The position numbers were made by a program, and so were the translations under genes. The notes below the pieces were generated by a model, which ran no database searches, had not been told where the DNA came from, and was given only the letters and a program-made list of their open reading frames with translations. From an uncultured Lachnospiraceae bacterium (GTDB taxonomy: Bacteria; Bacillota; Clostridia; Lachnospirales; Lachnospiraceae): 13,862 nt of DNA. Location of the stretch: assembly GCA_910586095.1 (NCBI GenBank), contig CAJUHQ010000076.1, positions 1 to 13,862 of the forward strand, given 5' to 3'. Of this stretch, positions 7,683 to 13,862 are shown one piece after another (positions within the stretch are counted from its first letter, which is position 1; each line of letters begins with the position of its first letter).

Positions 7683-9251
7683 TCACACAAAATATTGATA
7701 AGTTGCCGCTTTTTTTACTGCCTCTTTTGATGGATTGATGGCCACAGAAAATGGAAACTCTTGTAACATAGGAATATCTGATTCAGAGTTTCCAAACACA
7801 GCAATCTCTTCTTTACGATATCCAAGCGCTGCACATATGTGCAAAATCCCATTGACTTTTCCTGCTTTACTGCTCACAATTTGAAGATAATTTCCTTCAA
7901 CCATTGTGGCAATCTCAGGAGAAATCACTCTGCCTGAATCATCTAAAATCCCTATTATTCTGCCAATTCTATCAAACTCTGTCGCGAATATGCTCTCTTT
8001 TTTTGTGATTGATGGTTTTATCAGCGTCAGTTTGTATATCTCTTCCCCACGTTGATAACAACGCACTTGAAATCCATTTTGCACTGCTGCAATCTTTATC
8101 TGATTGACTACCTTATTTGGAAGTGGCAACAAACTATCGTGTTCCTTATAACGCAACAAACCTCCTGCTGCAAATACGCCGCCTGCTATCTGATCCGCTA
8201 CTGGTTTTACACTGCGCAGTGCATCTTTATAAGGAAGAGAAGTTGCTAAATATATGTCGCTGTGTTTTGCCAGCCTTCTCAGTTTCTGTGCTGTATCCTC
8301 TGTAATACCCCGTCCTGTGTGGACAAGAGTCCCGTCTATATCAAAAAAAACTGCCTTAGGATATGTTGGAATACGAAAGGCAGGATATGGCTGAAAAAAC
8401 ACGCTATTGGGATCTTTTTGATTGCAGTATGCAAGATAGCAACTACAGTTTTTTCGAACACAGGCACGAAATTCTGTTAAATGTTCTGTTTGACTTTGAT
8501 ACAGATTACTTCTTTCTTGTCGCTTGGCATTGCCCTGCTTACAAATTACACAAGAGCTTTTTGTACCATCTGCCTCCACAAAACAGCTATCCGCACATTT
8601 TTTCGCATCTGCCTTATGCTGTCTTAGCTCTTCAAAAAAATAGTCATCAATCTCTGCAAACGCTTGTCGCTGCGCGTTAGAATAAGGTTTTTTCAGTCCA
8701 TCCATTTTATTGATCCACATATAGACATTTTTAGGCAAGCATGCACGAAGCTTTTTTAATTGCTCAATCTCCTCAGGCACCCCCACTGCGCCCACACAAA
8801 ACAGAATTCCCTTTTGTTCTATTTTGTCACATTGTGCACAAAAATCTTCCACTGATGTCTGCTGCGGATGAAATGTTCCCCACAGGCGCAATTTGTCGAT
8901 CCTTCCACCTTCTTTTTGGTAAATTGCTACCATTTTATCTACAGGAAAGCTCATATTGGTTTGTGCGCCTACAGCATCAATGTATTCTTTTTTACTCAAT
9001 CGAGCCATCTCACGCCAATAATATGTATGAATCAGAGCTTCCCCGTAAGGTACAATCTGTACTGCACAATGTGTACTACTCTCATATCTTATCATATAGT
9101 TCACAAAACGAACCAACGCCTGTTCGTCCTGTTCTAACTTGTATCCACTTATTTTGGGCCGTTTAGAAAAGGGGCAATAACTACAATCATAATTACAAGC
9201 TTGCAAGCTACCACGATAATACCATTGTCTTATACCTGTTTTTGCTGCCAC
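7683..9251 (-). CDS. STM4011-family radical SAM protein fused to a Cof-type HAD phosphatase domain, 522 aa
   Basis: The N-terminal part (about 1-290) is a radical SAM enzyme. C19, C23 and C26 (CNYDCSYC) bind the SAM [4Fe-4S] cluster. Eight further cysteines, grouped as C219/C223/C234/C237 and C264/C269/C271/C276, look like auxiliary-cluster ligands of the SPASM kind. The C-terminal part (about 298-522) is a HAD-IIB phosphatase: D304 and D306 in DIDGTLV, Thr/Ser at 337-338, Lys near 462-465, and GNSESD at 487-492. STM4011 proteins as I know them are about 290 residues, so the HAD domain is an added partner. The start is GTG with AAAGGA 7 bases upstream. The gene overlaps the end of the STM4012 gene by 22 bases, which suggests translational coupling. 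The substrate is unknown. The fusion suggests that radical modification and a dephosphorylation step act on one intermediate. Confidence 0.88.
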   Translation of the reverse strand: MAAKTGIRQWYYRGSLQACNYDCSYCPFSKRPKISGYKLEQDEQALVRFVNYMIRYESSTHCAVQIVPYGEALIHTYYWREMARLSKKEYIDAVGAQTNMSFPVDKMVAIYQKEGGRIDKLRLWGTFHPQQTSVEDFCAQCDKIEQKGILFCVGAVGVPEEIEQLKKLRACLPKNVYMWINKMDGLKKPYSNAQRQAFAEIDDYFFEELRQHKADAKKCADSCFVEADGTKSSCVICKQGNAKRQERSNLYQSQTEHLTEFRACVRKNCSCYLAYCNQKDPNSVFFQPYPAFRIPTYPKAVFFDIDGTLVHTGRGITEDTAQKLRRLAKHSDIYLATSLPYKDALRSVKPVADQIAGGVFAAGGLLRYKEHDSLLPLPNKVVNQIKIAAVQNGFQVRCYQRGEEIYKLTLIKPSITKKESIFATEFDRIGRIIGILDDSGRVISPEIATMVEGNYLQIVSSKAGKVNGILHICAALGYRKEEIAVFGNSESDIPMLQEFPFSVAINPSKEAVKKAATYQYFV

Positions 9252-10552
9252 TGTTTCATCCTTTCTGCCACTTCAGACGAAATAAATTGTGGACCTAGAT
9301 AGTCAGAAAGCGCTAGTCCTTCTTCTGTGAGCATGATGTGCGTTTCGCTCACTTTGGCATATCCTTTTTGACACCATGCACGAATCATCGGAAAGTCCTC
9401 CTGTACATCCGACACAAAATGTTCTCTGTAATCTGCCCTGTCAATACCATTTCCAAAAAGTATATTCTTGACTGCATAGCGTCGTTTTTGTTCTTCCTGT
9501 GAAAGAATATATCCACAGACTGTCCTATCATCCGCCGTCAAGAAATCCTTTTGTTCTATATACTGTTTAATGCCTGCGTAACATGACTTTTGTCCAACTG
9601 TATATGGGGTGCAAAAATGCAAATTTCCAAGATAACTTCTGCCGCCACATCCAATTGATAATGTATTGCCAAAACCACATGGTTCCTCTACTTGTTGTGC
9701 TGCATAGTCACTGCGCACGAAACGCCGCATAGACACTTGTATATAACCATTTTCCTTTAGATACTCCACTGCGCAGTGATATAGCTGTGCTGCCATATCA
9801 CTGCGTTTAATACCTGCTTGATAAAGTGATGTTCCCTTTTTGACATACAGCGGATATACAAATAATTCCTCTGGTTTATATAGTAGGGCTTGTTGTAGGG
9901 AATCTTGTAAACTATCTGGGGTCTGTCCTGGTATCCCATAAATCAAATCAATATTTGTGCAAGGAAAGCCAACACGTCGGATAGTTTCAAGTGCCGTCTG
10001 TGCCGACTGTTGTGTATGATATCTGTGCAATTGCTCTAACTCGGTATTCTGAAAGCTCTGTACACCTATGCTTAGACGTGTCACACCATAGGATCGTAAT
10101 AGTCTTAATTTTTCCTCCGTTGTCTGATTTGGTGATGTTTCGATTACGACAGGGCAAGTTCCATATGGAATCGAAAAATAATTTCGCGCAAGATCTAACA
10201 CGCGAGATAATAATCTTTCCGATAAGATTAATGGCGTTCCTCCACCCACAGTCAAATCCATAAAACGAACAGAATGTGGCATGACTTCCTGAAGCTGTGA
10301 TGCTTGTCTCTCCATTGCTAAGATATACTGCTCCATAAATGCCTCATTCTGTCCTGTCACAGAAAAAAGATTGCAATAACCACACTTATACTGACAAAAT
10401 GGAATATGAATATACAAACTGTTGTTTGAATGTTCCTCAAGCTGCTCAAGTGCCTTTGCAAAATGAAATCCTTGTAAGCTTCCATACGCTGTTTTATGAG
10501 GATAACTGTACATATATTGTATATAAGGATCATCATTCCTTGTCTGTTCCAT
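9230..10552 (-). CDS. STM4012-family radical SAM protein (HemW/HemN-like), 440 aa
   Basis: A radical SAM enzyme of the coproporphyrinogen-III-oxidase-like group. C53, C57 and C60 (IHIPFCQYKCGYC) bind the SAM cluster, and GGGTP at 103-107 is the SAM-binding loop. A typical HemW/HemN middle follows (RLSIGVQSFQ, then DLIYGIPGQ). The C-terminal part, about 370-425, resembles the winged HemN_C domain. The position after the third Cys is NLF, as in HemW-like proteins, rather than the fourth Cys of HemN oxygen-independent oxidases. Genomes often mislabel such proteins as HemN; the neighbourhood argues for the STM4012 family, whose reaction is not known to me. The ATG has GGGGAG upstream. It lies between the STM4013 gene (57-base gap) and the STM4011 gene (22-base overlap). 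Confidence 0.9.
   Translation of the reverse strand: MEQTRNDDPYIQYMYSYPHKTAYGSLQGFHFAKALEQLEEHSNNSLYIHIPFCQYKCGYCNLFSVTGQNEAFMEQYILAMERQASQLQEVMPHSVRFMDLTVGGGTPLILSERLLSRVLDLARNYFSIPYGTCPVVIETSPNQTTEEKLRLLRSYGVTRLSIGVQSFQNTELEQLHRYHTQQSAQTALETIRRVGFPCTNIDLIYGIPGQTPDSLQDSLQQALLYKPEELFVYPLYVKKGTSLYQAGIKRSDMAAQLYHCAVEYLKENGYIQVSMRRFVRSDYAAQQVEEPCGFGNTLSIGCGGRSYLGNLHFCTPYTVGQKSCYAGIKQYIEQKDFLTADDRTVCGYILSQEEQKRRYAVKNILFGNGIDRADYREHFVSDVQEDFPMIRAWCQKGYAKVSETHIMLTEEGLALSDYLGPQFISSEVAERMKQWQQKQV
9259..9264 (-). promoter_or_regulatory. Shine-Dalgarno deciding the GTG start of the STM4011-HAD gene
   Basis: On the - strand this reads AAAGGA, 7 bases before the GTG at 9251. It lies inside the final codons of the upstream STM4012 gene, so ribosomes finishing that gene pass directly over the start. 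Confidence 0.7.
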
Positions 10553-10609
10553 CTCTTGCTCTCCCCTTCTTGTTCACAAAAATTATTATGACTTTTTCGT
10601 CTAGTCTTT

Positions 10610-11446
10610 TTACACGTGTTTTTTTTCTTTCATCAAAAAGTGTTTGTATGGAACCGTAAGTACAATGGGATGGTTGACACAATGAAACCACACCCCATCT
10701 TCTCCGTAGCAGGTACCATGATCGGACAAGCAGATCACAAATGTGTCTCCTCTAGAACTAAACTCTTCAAGCAATCTCCCAAGCTGTGTATCAACATACT
10801 GTAGTGCCGCCTTATGTGCCTCTACACTATCTTCCTTTGCACCTTCTATATAAAAGTAATTTGGATAGTGCAACGCACAATAATTAATATACATCATTAT
10901 TTTTTGGTCCTTGGGTTGCTCTTTTAATTTTTTTAACGCAAAATCTGTCTGATTCTGTGCAGATTCTTTGACAGCACATCCAAAGGAAGGATTCCAATAG
11001 CTATGTTTGAAATATCCTGGAAACACATTTCCAATCGCTGTACGCTTGTCAAAAAAGCCTACCCCTCCAATACAATAGGTTTCATATCCACAATTTGCAA
11101 GTGCTTCTATCCATGTATGGGTCGAAAAACCAAATGCACCTGCGGGCGCTTTTTTTCCCATTCCAATATTCTCTGGAAAAAAGAGAATCTCACAATCACG
11201 TATATTTTGTATTTCTTCATTTACAGGAAAAAACCCTGAAAACATTGCCTGATGCGAAGGATATGTAAAATTGCCTGGCGCTTGACGTTTCTGCCATTTT
11301 CCATACTGATTCAGCACTGGCGTTTTACCATTTATCTCCTCCTCATGCGCTACATCATATCGCAGGCAGTCAATACACACAAACAATATATTGGCATGTC
11401 CTACAATTTCCATCATATCAATTGTCTGTCCTAATGAATCTTTCAC
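10610..11446 (-). CDS. STM4013-family alkaline-phosphatase-superfamily ('sulfatase') protein, 278 aa
   Basis: A soluble alkaline-phosphatase-superfamily hydrolase or transferase. D26 (VCIDCLRYD) is the first metal ligand, and D242/H243 (LSDHG) and H255 lie at the second metal-binding region. The nucleophile position reads F-T61-Y-P-S-H, so it is Thr, as in phosphodiesterase/NPP and LtaS-like enzymes. It is not the Cys or Ser of C-x-P-S-R that is converted to formylglycine in true sulfatases. A phosphate, phosphonate or phosphodiester substrate is therefore more likely than a sulfate ester, despite the family name. The frame is open to 11536, but AAAGGAG at 11452-11458 is 5 bases before the GTG at 11446, and the family fold begins just after it. 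The 270 bases before it hold a structured repeat element. Confidence 0.87.
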   Translation of the reverse strand: MKDSLGQTIDMMEIVGHANILFVCIDCLRYDVAHEEEINGKTPVLNQYGKWQKRQAPGNFTYPSHQAMFSGFFPVNEEIQNIRDCEILFFPENIGMGKKAPAGAFGFSTHTWIEALANCGYETYCIGGVGFFDKRTAIGNVFPGYFKHSYWNPSFGCAVKESAQNQTDFALKKLKEQPKDQKIMMYINYCALHYPNYFYIEGAKEDSVEAHKAALQYVDTQLGRLLEEFSSRGDTFVICLSDHGTCYGEDGVWFHCVNHPIVLTVPYKHFLMKEKKHV

Positions 11447-11451
11447 TTCTG

Positions 11452-11458
11452 CTCCTTT
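11452..11458 (-). promoter_or_regulatory. Shine-Dalgarno deciding the GTG start of the STM4013 gene
   Basis: On the - strand this reads AAAGGAG, a near-perfect anti-16S match 5 bases before GTG. It removes a 30-residue Trp-rich N-terminal extension that is open but has no ribosome site of its own. Confidence 0.75.
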
Positions 11459-11513
11459 CTTCTCATATGCATGTTTACTTAGCCATATTGCCCATAACCA
11501 CACAAACTTCCAT

Positions 11514-11532
11514 GTCACAGCTTTGCTGTGAC
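11514..11532. repeat. Perfect 7-bp hairpin with CTTTG loop
   Basis: GTCACAG (11514-11520), loop CTTTG, CTGTGAC (11526-11532). It is followed by CAAATCAGGATG, the same arrangement as at 2-32. The segment CAGCTTTGCTGTGA is nearly repeated at 11602-11615. It lies 67 bases upstream of the STM4013 start. Confidence 0.6.
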
Positions 11533-11638
11533 TCAAATCAGGATGAAAAACGCCTGTTTTTGGCGTTTTTCGGCGTGAGACATAGAGTTTCTCTGCGAAA
11601 CAGCCTTTGCTGTGAGCAGTTAGAAATTCTTCTCACGC
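11533..11638. repeat. Dispersed intergenic element, copy 2
   Basis: It carries the same ordered blocks as 1804-1912 (14 identical bases at 11543-11556; 15 of 18 at 11618-11635). Internal pairing is extensive. AAAAACGCC pairs with GGCGTTTTT. GCGTGAGA (11573-11580) pairs with TCTCACGC (11631-11638). Inside that arm are the possible stems GTTTC/GAAAC and ACAGC/GCTGT. An outer GGATGAAA (11541-11548) and TTTCATCC (11646-11653) form an 8-base terminal inverted repeat. It fills most of the 270-base gap between the STM4014 and STM4013 genes. Confidence 0.6.
11546..11570. terminator. Terminator-like hairpin between the STM4014 and STM4013 genes
   Basis: AAAAACGCC, a 7-base loop, then GGCGTTTTT. The flanking A and T tracts make it usable in either direction. 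On the - strand it comes after the larger GCGTGAGA hairpin, so it could partly end transcription before STM4013 or act as an attenuator. The GC core is only four pairs, so termination is probably incomplete. Confidence 0.45.
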
Positions 11639-11716
11639 TAACAGCTTTCATCCAAATAGATACATGTACCTCATACTGCCAAACTACGCTAAACATATCT
11701 TATTTGCTCTATTTTA

Positions 11717-12730
11717 TTATTCTACTTTATGATATTGTGCTTTTAAGTATTCTATCTGTTGTCTATATATTTTGTTCTCGGCAAAAATATCCTGATAGAT
11801 CAAATCTCCCTGCCCATTAATTTCAATAATCCGAGGTGTTTTGCTCCCTTTGTCTAGCATCACATCTAGTCCTGCTACTTGTAGTCCTGGTATCGCATGA
11901 CATGCCTTAGCACAAAGCACTTCAATCTCCTCTATCTTCTTGTTGTCTAAACATAGCGAACTAAACTGTGCTGCTTGATTATTTAAATGCAAATTTGTGA
12001 TAGGACCATCTGAACATCTCACTACAATATGCGCAATTTTGCCAAACTGAAATACTACTCGCAAATCGTAGCTCTTTCCAAAAATAGTCTCCTTTGCATG
12101 CCAGCGTTCCACCATTGCATCCATTTTCACTAATTGGTCAAGTATCTTTATGATACTATCTTTGTCTTCTATACAAGACAGTTTTTTGGTATTGAATAGT
12201 CCTTGCGATGTCATTTGACATGCAGTATAAAGTTTTAACGCACTCGTTTTTGGATGAATACGAAATGCCATAACGCCTGCTGCACCTGAAAATTCAGATG
12301 GTTTGATAAAGACATTATATATTTTTCTTTCCTGCATCTGTTCTACTAATTGCTTTGCACTTAACAACTTATCAAGGAACAATTCTGTGGTCAAAATATT
12401 TTGTCTGTGCAAAATTTGTTTGGTTTTTCGTTTATCTAGGACAAACTGTATCGCCGCGGGAGTGTTTAAAAACACTTCCGCGGCTGTATCTAGTTTATTC
12501 AGACAGATCTTGTATTGCTCAAGTTGTCCCTTCATCTCAAGAAGCTTAATAATCTGATATGAAGGCGGATCAATCTTTATCGCCGCCTGCCCCAACTTTT
12601 CCTTTACTTGTTCAAACTCTGCAAACACCTCTGTCCACTCAAATAATTGTACGTCACTATTATATGATTGCGCTGCTCTCAAAAAATAATCTGTGCGCTT
12701 GGTATGTTCTGTCCCAATTAACCCTATCAT
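11717..12730 (-). CDS. STM4014-family ATP-grasp protein, 337 aa
   Basis: A RimK-like ATP-grasp enzyme, expected to activate a carboxylate as acyl phosphate and ligate it to an amine or similar nucleophile. Visible landmarks are the N-terminal MIGLIGTEHTKRTDYFLRAA, a segment NTPAAIQFVLDKRKTKQIL that opens the ATP-grasp part (89-107), K143 in FIKPSE, the glycine-rich loop SGAAGV (149-153), DLRVV with R224, R238, D289 in GLDVML, and E303/N305 in EINGQGD as Mg2+ ligands. The length suits the family. The substrate is unknown; in this cluster an STM4015 carboxylate or a small molecule are candidates. The ATG at 12730 has only a weak, distant AGGA upstream, so translation may be low or depend on readthrough from the STM4015 gene. 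The coding region contains a large palindrome (12453-12484). It ends with TAA TAA. Confidence 0.86.
   Translation of the reverse strand: MIGLIGTEHTKRTDYFLRAAQSYNSDVQLFEWTEVFAEFEQVKEKLGQAAIKIDPPSYQIIKLLEMKGQLEQYKICLNKLDTAAEVFLNTPAAIQFVLDKRKTKQILHRQNILTTELFLDKLLSAKQLVEQMQERKIYNVFIKPSEFSGAAGVMAFRIHPKTSALKLYTACQMTSQGLFNTKKLSCIEDKDSIIKILDQLVKMDAMVERWHAKETIFGKSYDLRVVFQFGKIAHIVVRCSDGPITNLHLNNQAAQFSSLCLDNKKIEEIEVLCAKACHAIPGLQVAGLDVMLDKGSKTPRIIEINGQGDLIYQDIFAENKIYRQQIEYLKAQYHKVE
12453..12484. repeat. Large palindrome inside the ATP-grasp coding region
   Basis: GCCGCGG-g-AGTGTTT, a 2-base AA centre, then AAACACT-t-CCGCGGC. The arms are 15 bases with one G/T mismatch. It is far more GC-rich than its surroundings and has CCGCGG at both ends. 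It encodes residues 83-93, just before and across the NTPAA segment. A hairpin this stable in the mRNA could slow ribosomes or mark an inserted sequence that stayed in frame. Confidence 0.75.
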
Positions 12731-12815
12731 CTTGTCTGTTTCCTATCCAGAATAAACTACTGTTGGAGACTCCAAACGAGCACCTAAAAGCCAACACGTG
12801 ATTCAAAAAACGTTA

Positions 12816-12869
12816 ATGCTCACTCCGTGATCTATGCTCACTCCGTGATCCATGCTCACTCCGTGAGCA
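12816..12869 (-). repeat. Three 18-base tandem repeats at the end of the STM4015 gene
   Basis: Units lie at 12816-12833, 12834-12851 and 12852-12869. They share ATGCTCACTCCGTGA on the + strand and differ only in the last bases. The first unit met by the ribosome codes for the end of STM4015 (Leu-Thr-Glu-stop). The next two follow in the same frame and each again reads Ile-Thr-Glu-stop. They fill the space towards the STM4014 gene. Expansion or contraction by whole units would leave the protein end unchanged. Confidence 0.85.
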
Positions 12870-12872
12870 TGG
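12850..12872 (-). repeat. Hairpin spanning the STM4015 stop codon
   Basis: CCATGCTCAC (12850-12859), loop TCC, GTGAGCATGG (12863-12872): a perfect 10-bp stem that includes the stop codon (12856-12858). Six T residues on the - strand occur only much later (12805-12810), so it is not a standard terminator. It could protect the 3' end of an STM4015 message or reduce flow into STM4014. Confidence 0.55.
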
Positions 12873-13728
12873 CATAATAATATGGATCGTCGTCACCATC
12901 GGCACACTGTTTGTCCTCAAGGATTACTTCCATACCTATTGCTTCCAATTCACTTCTCAGTTTCTGTTCACCCTGGTCTGAAAGAAAATGATGTATGATA
13001 ATCAGCTTTTTCACATTGGAACACTCTTTGAGTGTTTCAATCAGCATATTTCCTCCCTCGTCTGTCAAAGAACCATAAGACACATCTAAAACTTCAATCT
13101 GTTTGATATACTTGCTATTTAATACGACTTCGACAAGCTCATTTTGCATCTCACTGTCTGTAATACCAAGATACGTAAGTTTAGGAAAATTGGATTTTTC
13201 TAGAAGCTCCTGAATAGAGTCCACATCCCCATCAAATCCATACTCATCGACTCCAATATACAACATCAGTCTTTCTAATTGTGGAAGTGTTGCATTTTGA
13301 ATACTTTCTATGACTGTCACGGGTAGCCCGCCGCATATAATTTCCAGGTCTTTTAAATTATCATGCTGAATCGTTCCCAATTCCAGTTCACTAGAACCTT
13401 TGATTGTCAATTTTTCTAACTGTGGAAGAGCTGCCCAAAGCTTAGAATAATCTCCTTGAACGATCCATGAAACCTCACATTCTTCGTAGTCCATATCTCC
13501 TACAAAAAGGCTCTTGATATGAGAAAACTTATCTTTATTCTCTACGAGTGTGTCAATGATGTCTTGACAATCATCAGAATCCCACGGCGCTCCCCAGCAT
13601 CCAATAATCACCTCTTCTAATTCAGGCAACTCAGGATCTGCCATGATATCTGAAATCATTGTGGCAGAACTTTTATCTCCTTTTTCATACTCATCATAGT
13701 CATAAAAATACTTCTTGCTCTTTTCCAT
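12856..13728 (-). CDS. STM4015-family leucine-rich-repeat protein, 290 aa
   Basis: A cytoplasmic, acidic protein with irregular leucine-rich repeats. Repeat-like segments include LPQLEKLTIKG (101-111), NLKDLEIICGGLPV (124-137), LPQLERLMLYIGVDEYG (148-164), FPKLTYLGITDSE (181-193), IEVLDVSYGSLTDEGG (211-226) and VKKLIIIHH (239-247). This order matches the STM4015 family as I know it. The tail after about residue 271 leaves the repeat fold and becomes acidic, then tyrosine-rich (DGDDDPYYYAMLTE). No catalytic motif is seen, so it looks like a scaffold, recognition protein or substrate for the enzymes encoded downstream. The ATG has AGGAAAGG upstream with a good spacer. It is the first gene of the cluster, and the last codons lie in a hairpin and the first of three tandem repeats. 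Confidence 0.9.
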   Translation of the reverse strand: MEKSKKYFYDYDEYEKGDKSSATMISDIMADPELPELEEVIIGCWGAPWDSDDCQDIIDTLVENKDKFSHIKSLFVGDMDYEECEVSWIVQGDYSKLWAALPQLEKLTIKGSSELELGTIQHDNLKDLEIICGGLPVTVIESIQNATLPQLERLMLYIGVDEYGFDGDVDSIQELLEKSNFPKLTYLGITDSEMQNELVEVVLNSKYIKQIEVLDVSYGSLTDEGGNMLIETLKECSNVKKLIIIHHFLSDQGEQKLRSELEAIGMEVILEDKQCADGDDDPYYYAMLTE

Positions 13729-13750
13729 AAAATACCTTTCCTTTCCTTAT

Positions 13751-13862
13751 AAATTTTGTTGCAACCCACTAAAACGATATCTCTTCTTAGTGGAACTTTC
13801 TTCTAAACGGAACTTAGTTCTTCTTAGCTTGTGTTCTTTACAAGCTTAGAGGAACTTTCCGC
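13751..13862 (-). promoter_or_regulatory. Repeat-rich leader upstream of the STM4015 gene
   Basis: GGAACTT occurs three times on the + strand (13792, 13809, 13851), each near TTAG/CTTCT-type sequence. AGCTTGT (13826-13832) and ACAAGCT (13840-13846) form a 7-bp stem. CACTAA (13768-13773) pairs with TTAGTG (13787-13792), and GAACT-t-AGTTC is a small palindrome. No clear sigma-A promoter is visible on the - strand. The segment may be a structured 5' leader or a set of protein-binding sites for cluster control. The window ends within it. Confidence 0.4.

Noticed and set aside
8741..9166. 141-residue open frame opposite the STM4011 radical SAM domain
   Set aside because: It overlaps a confidently assigned gene throughout, has no recognisable motif and no ribosome site.
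9230..10552. HemN, oxygen-independent coproporphyrinogen III oxidase
   Set aside because: It lacks the fourth Cys of the HemN cluster motif, and the neighbours are STM4011 and STM4013 family genes, not haem genes.
11447..11536. 30-residue N-terminal extension of STM4013
   Set aside because: A near-perfect AAAGGAG site directly precedes the internal GTG; the extension crosses a hairpin and has no ribosome site.
12816..12869. CRISPR array
   Set aside because: The units are contiguous 18-base tandem copies with no spacers, and no cas genes are nearby.

Overview
The window looks like low-GC Clostridia, most likely Lachnospiraceae. It is AT-rich, Shine-Dalgarno sites are strong (AAAGGAG type), GTG starts occur, and the tRNA has no encoded CCA. 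The gene content is that of an anaerobe: a sensory [FeFe]-hydrogenase, hemerythrin, radical SAM enzymes and an ECF transporter S component. The placement rests on style and gene content, not on a database search.

Left part, + strand (1-2716): an unrecognised 468-residue helical, HEAT-like protein; a single tRNA-Val(UAC) with a near-consensus promoter and a strong terminator; and an orphan ECF S component. A bidirectional terminator (2688-2716) closes this half and also the leftward genes.

Middle, - strand (2738-6161): a two-gene signalling unit. A soluble sensory [FeFe]-hydrogenase fused to a methyl-accepting signalling domain is followed by a hemerythrin / CheX-like / receiver fusion. Together they look like a cytoplasmic H2, redox and O2 sensing module feeding chemotaxis or a related phosphorelay.

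Right part, - strand (6325-13728): a colinear STM4015-STM4014-STM4013-STM4012-STM4011 cluster, with a MATE exporter 32 bases after the last gene. The cluster contains a leucine-rich-repeat protein, an ATP-grasp protein, an alkaline-phosphatase-superfamily protein and two radical SAM enzymes. The second radical SAM enzyme is fused to a Cof-type HAD phosphatase domain. These families are known by name from Salmonella, but I know of no defined biochemical role for them. The set resembles a peptide- or small-molecule-modifying pathway. The conspicuous acidic, tyrosine-rich C-terminus of STM4015 is a candidate substrate site, and the MATE protein is a candidate exporter. This is the best candidate in the window for an undescribed system.

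Non-coding structure: two diverged copies of a roughly 105-base dispersed element lie 9.7 kb apart (1804-1912 and 11533-11638), and a third partial match lies at the left edge. Three 18-base tandem repeats start inside the last codons of STM4015 and reproduce its Thr-Glu-stop end in frame each time. A 15-base-arm palindrome lies inside the ATP-grasp coding region.
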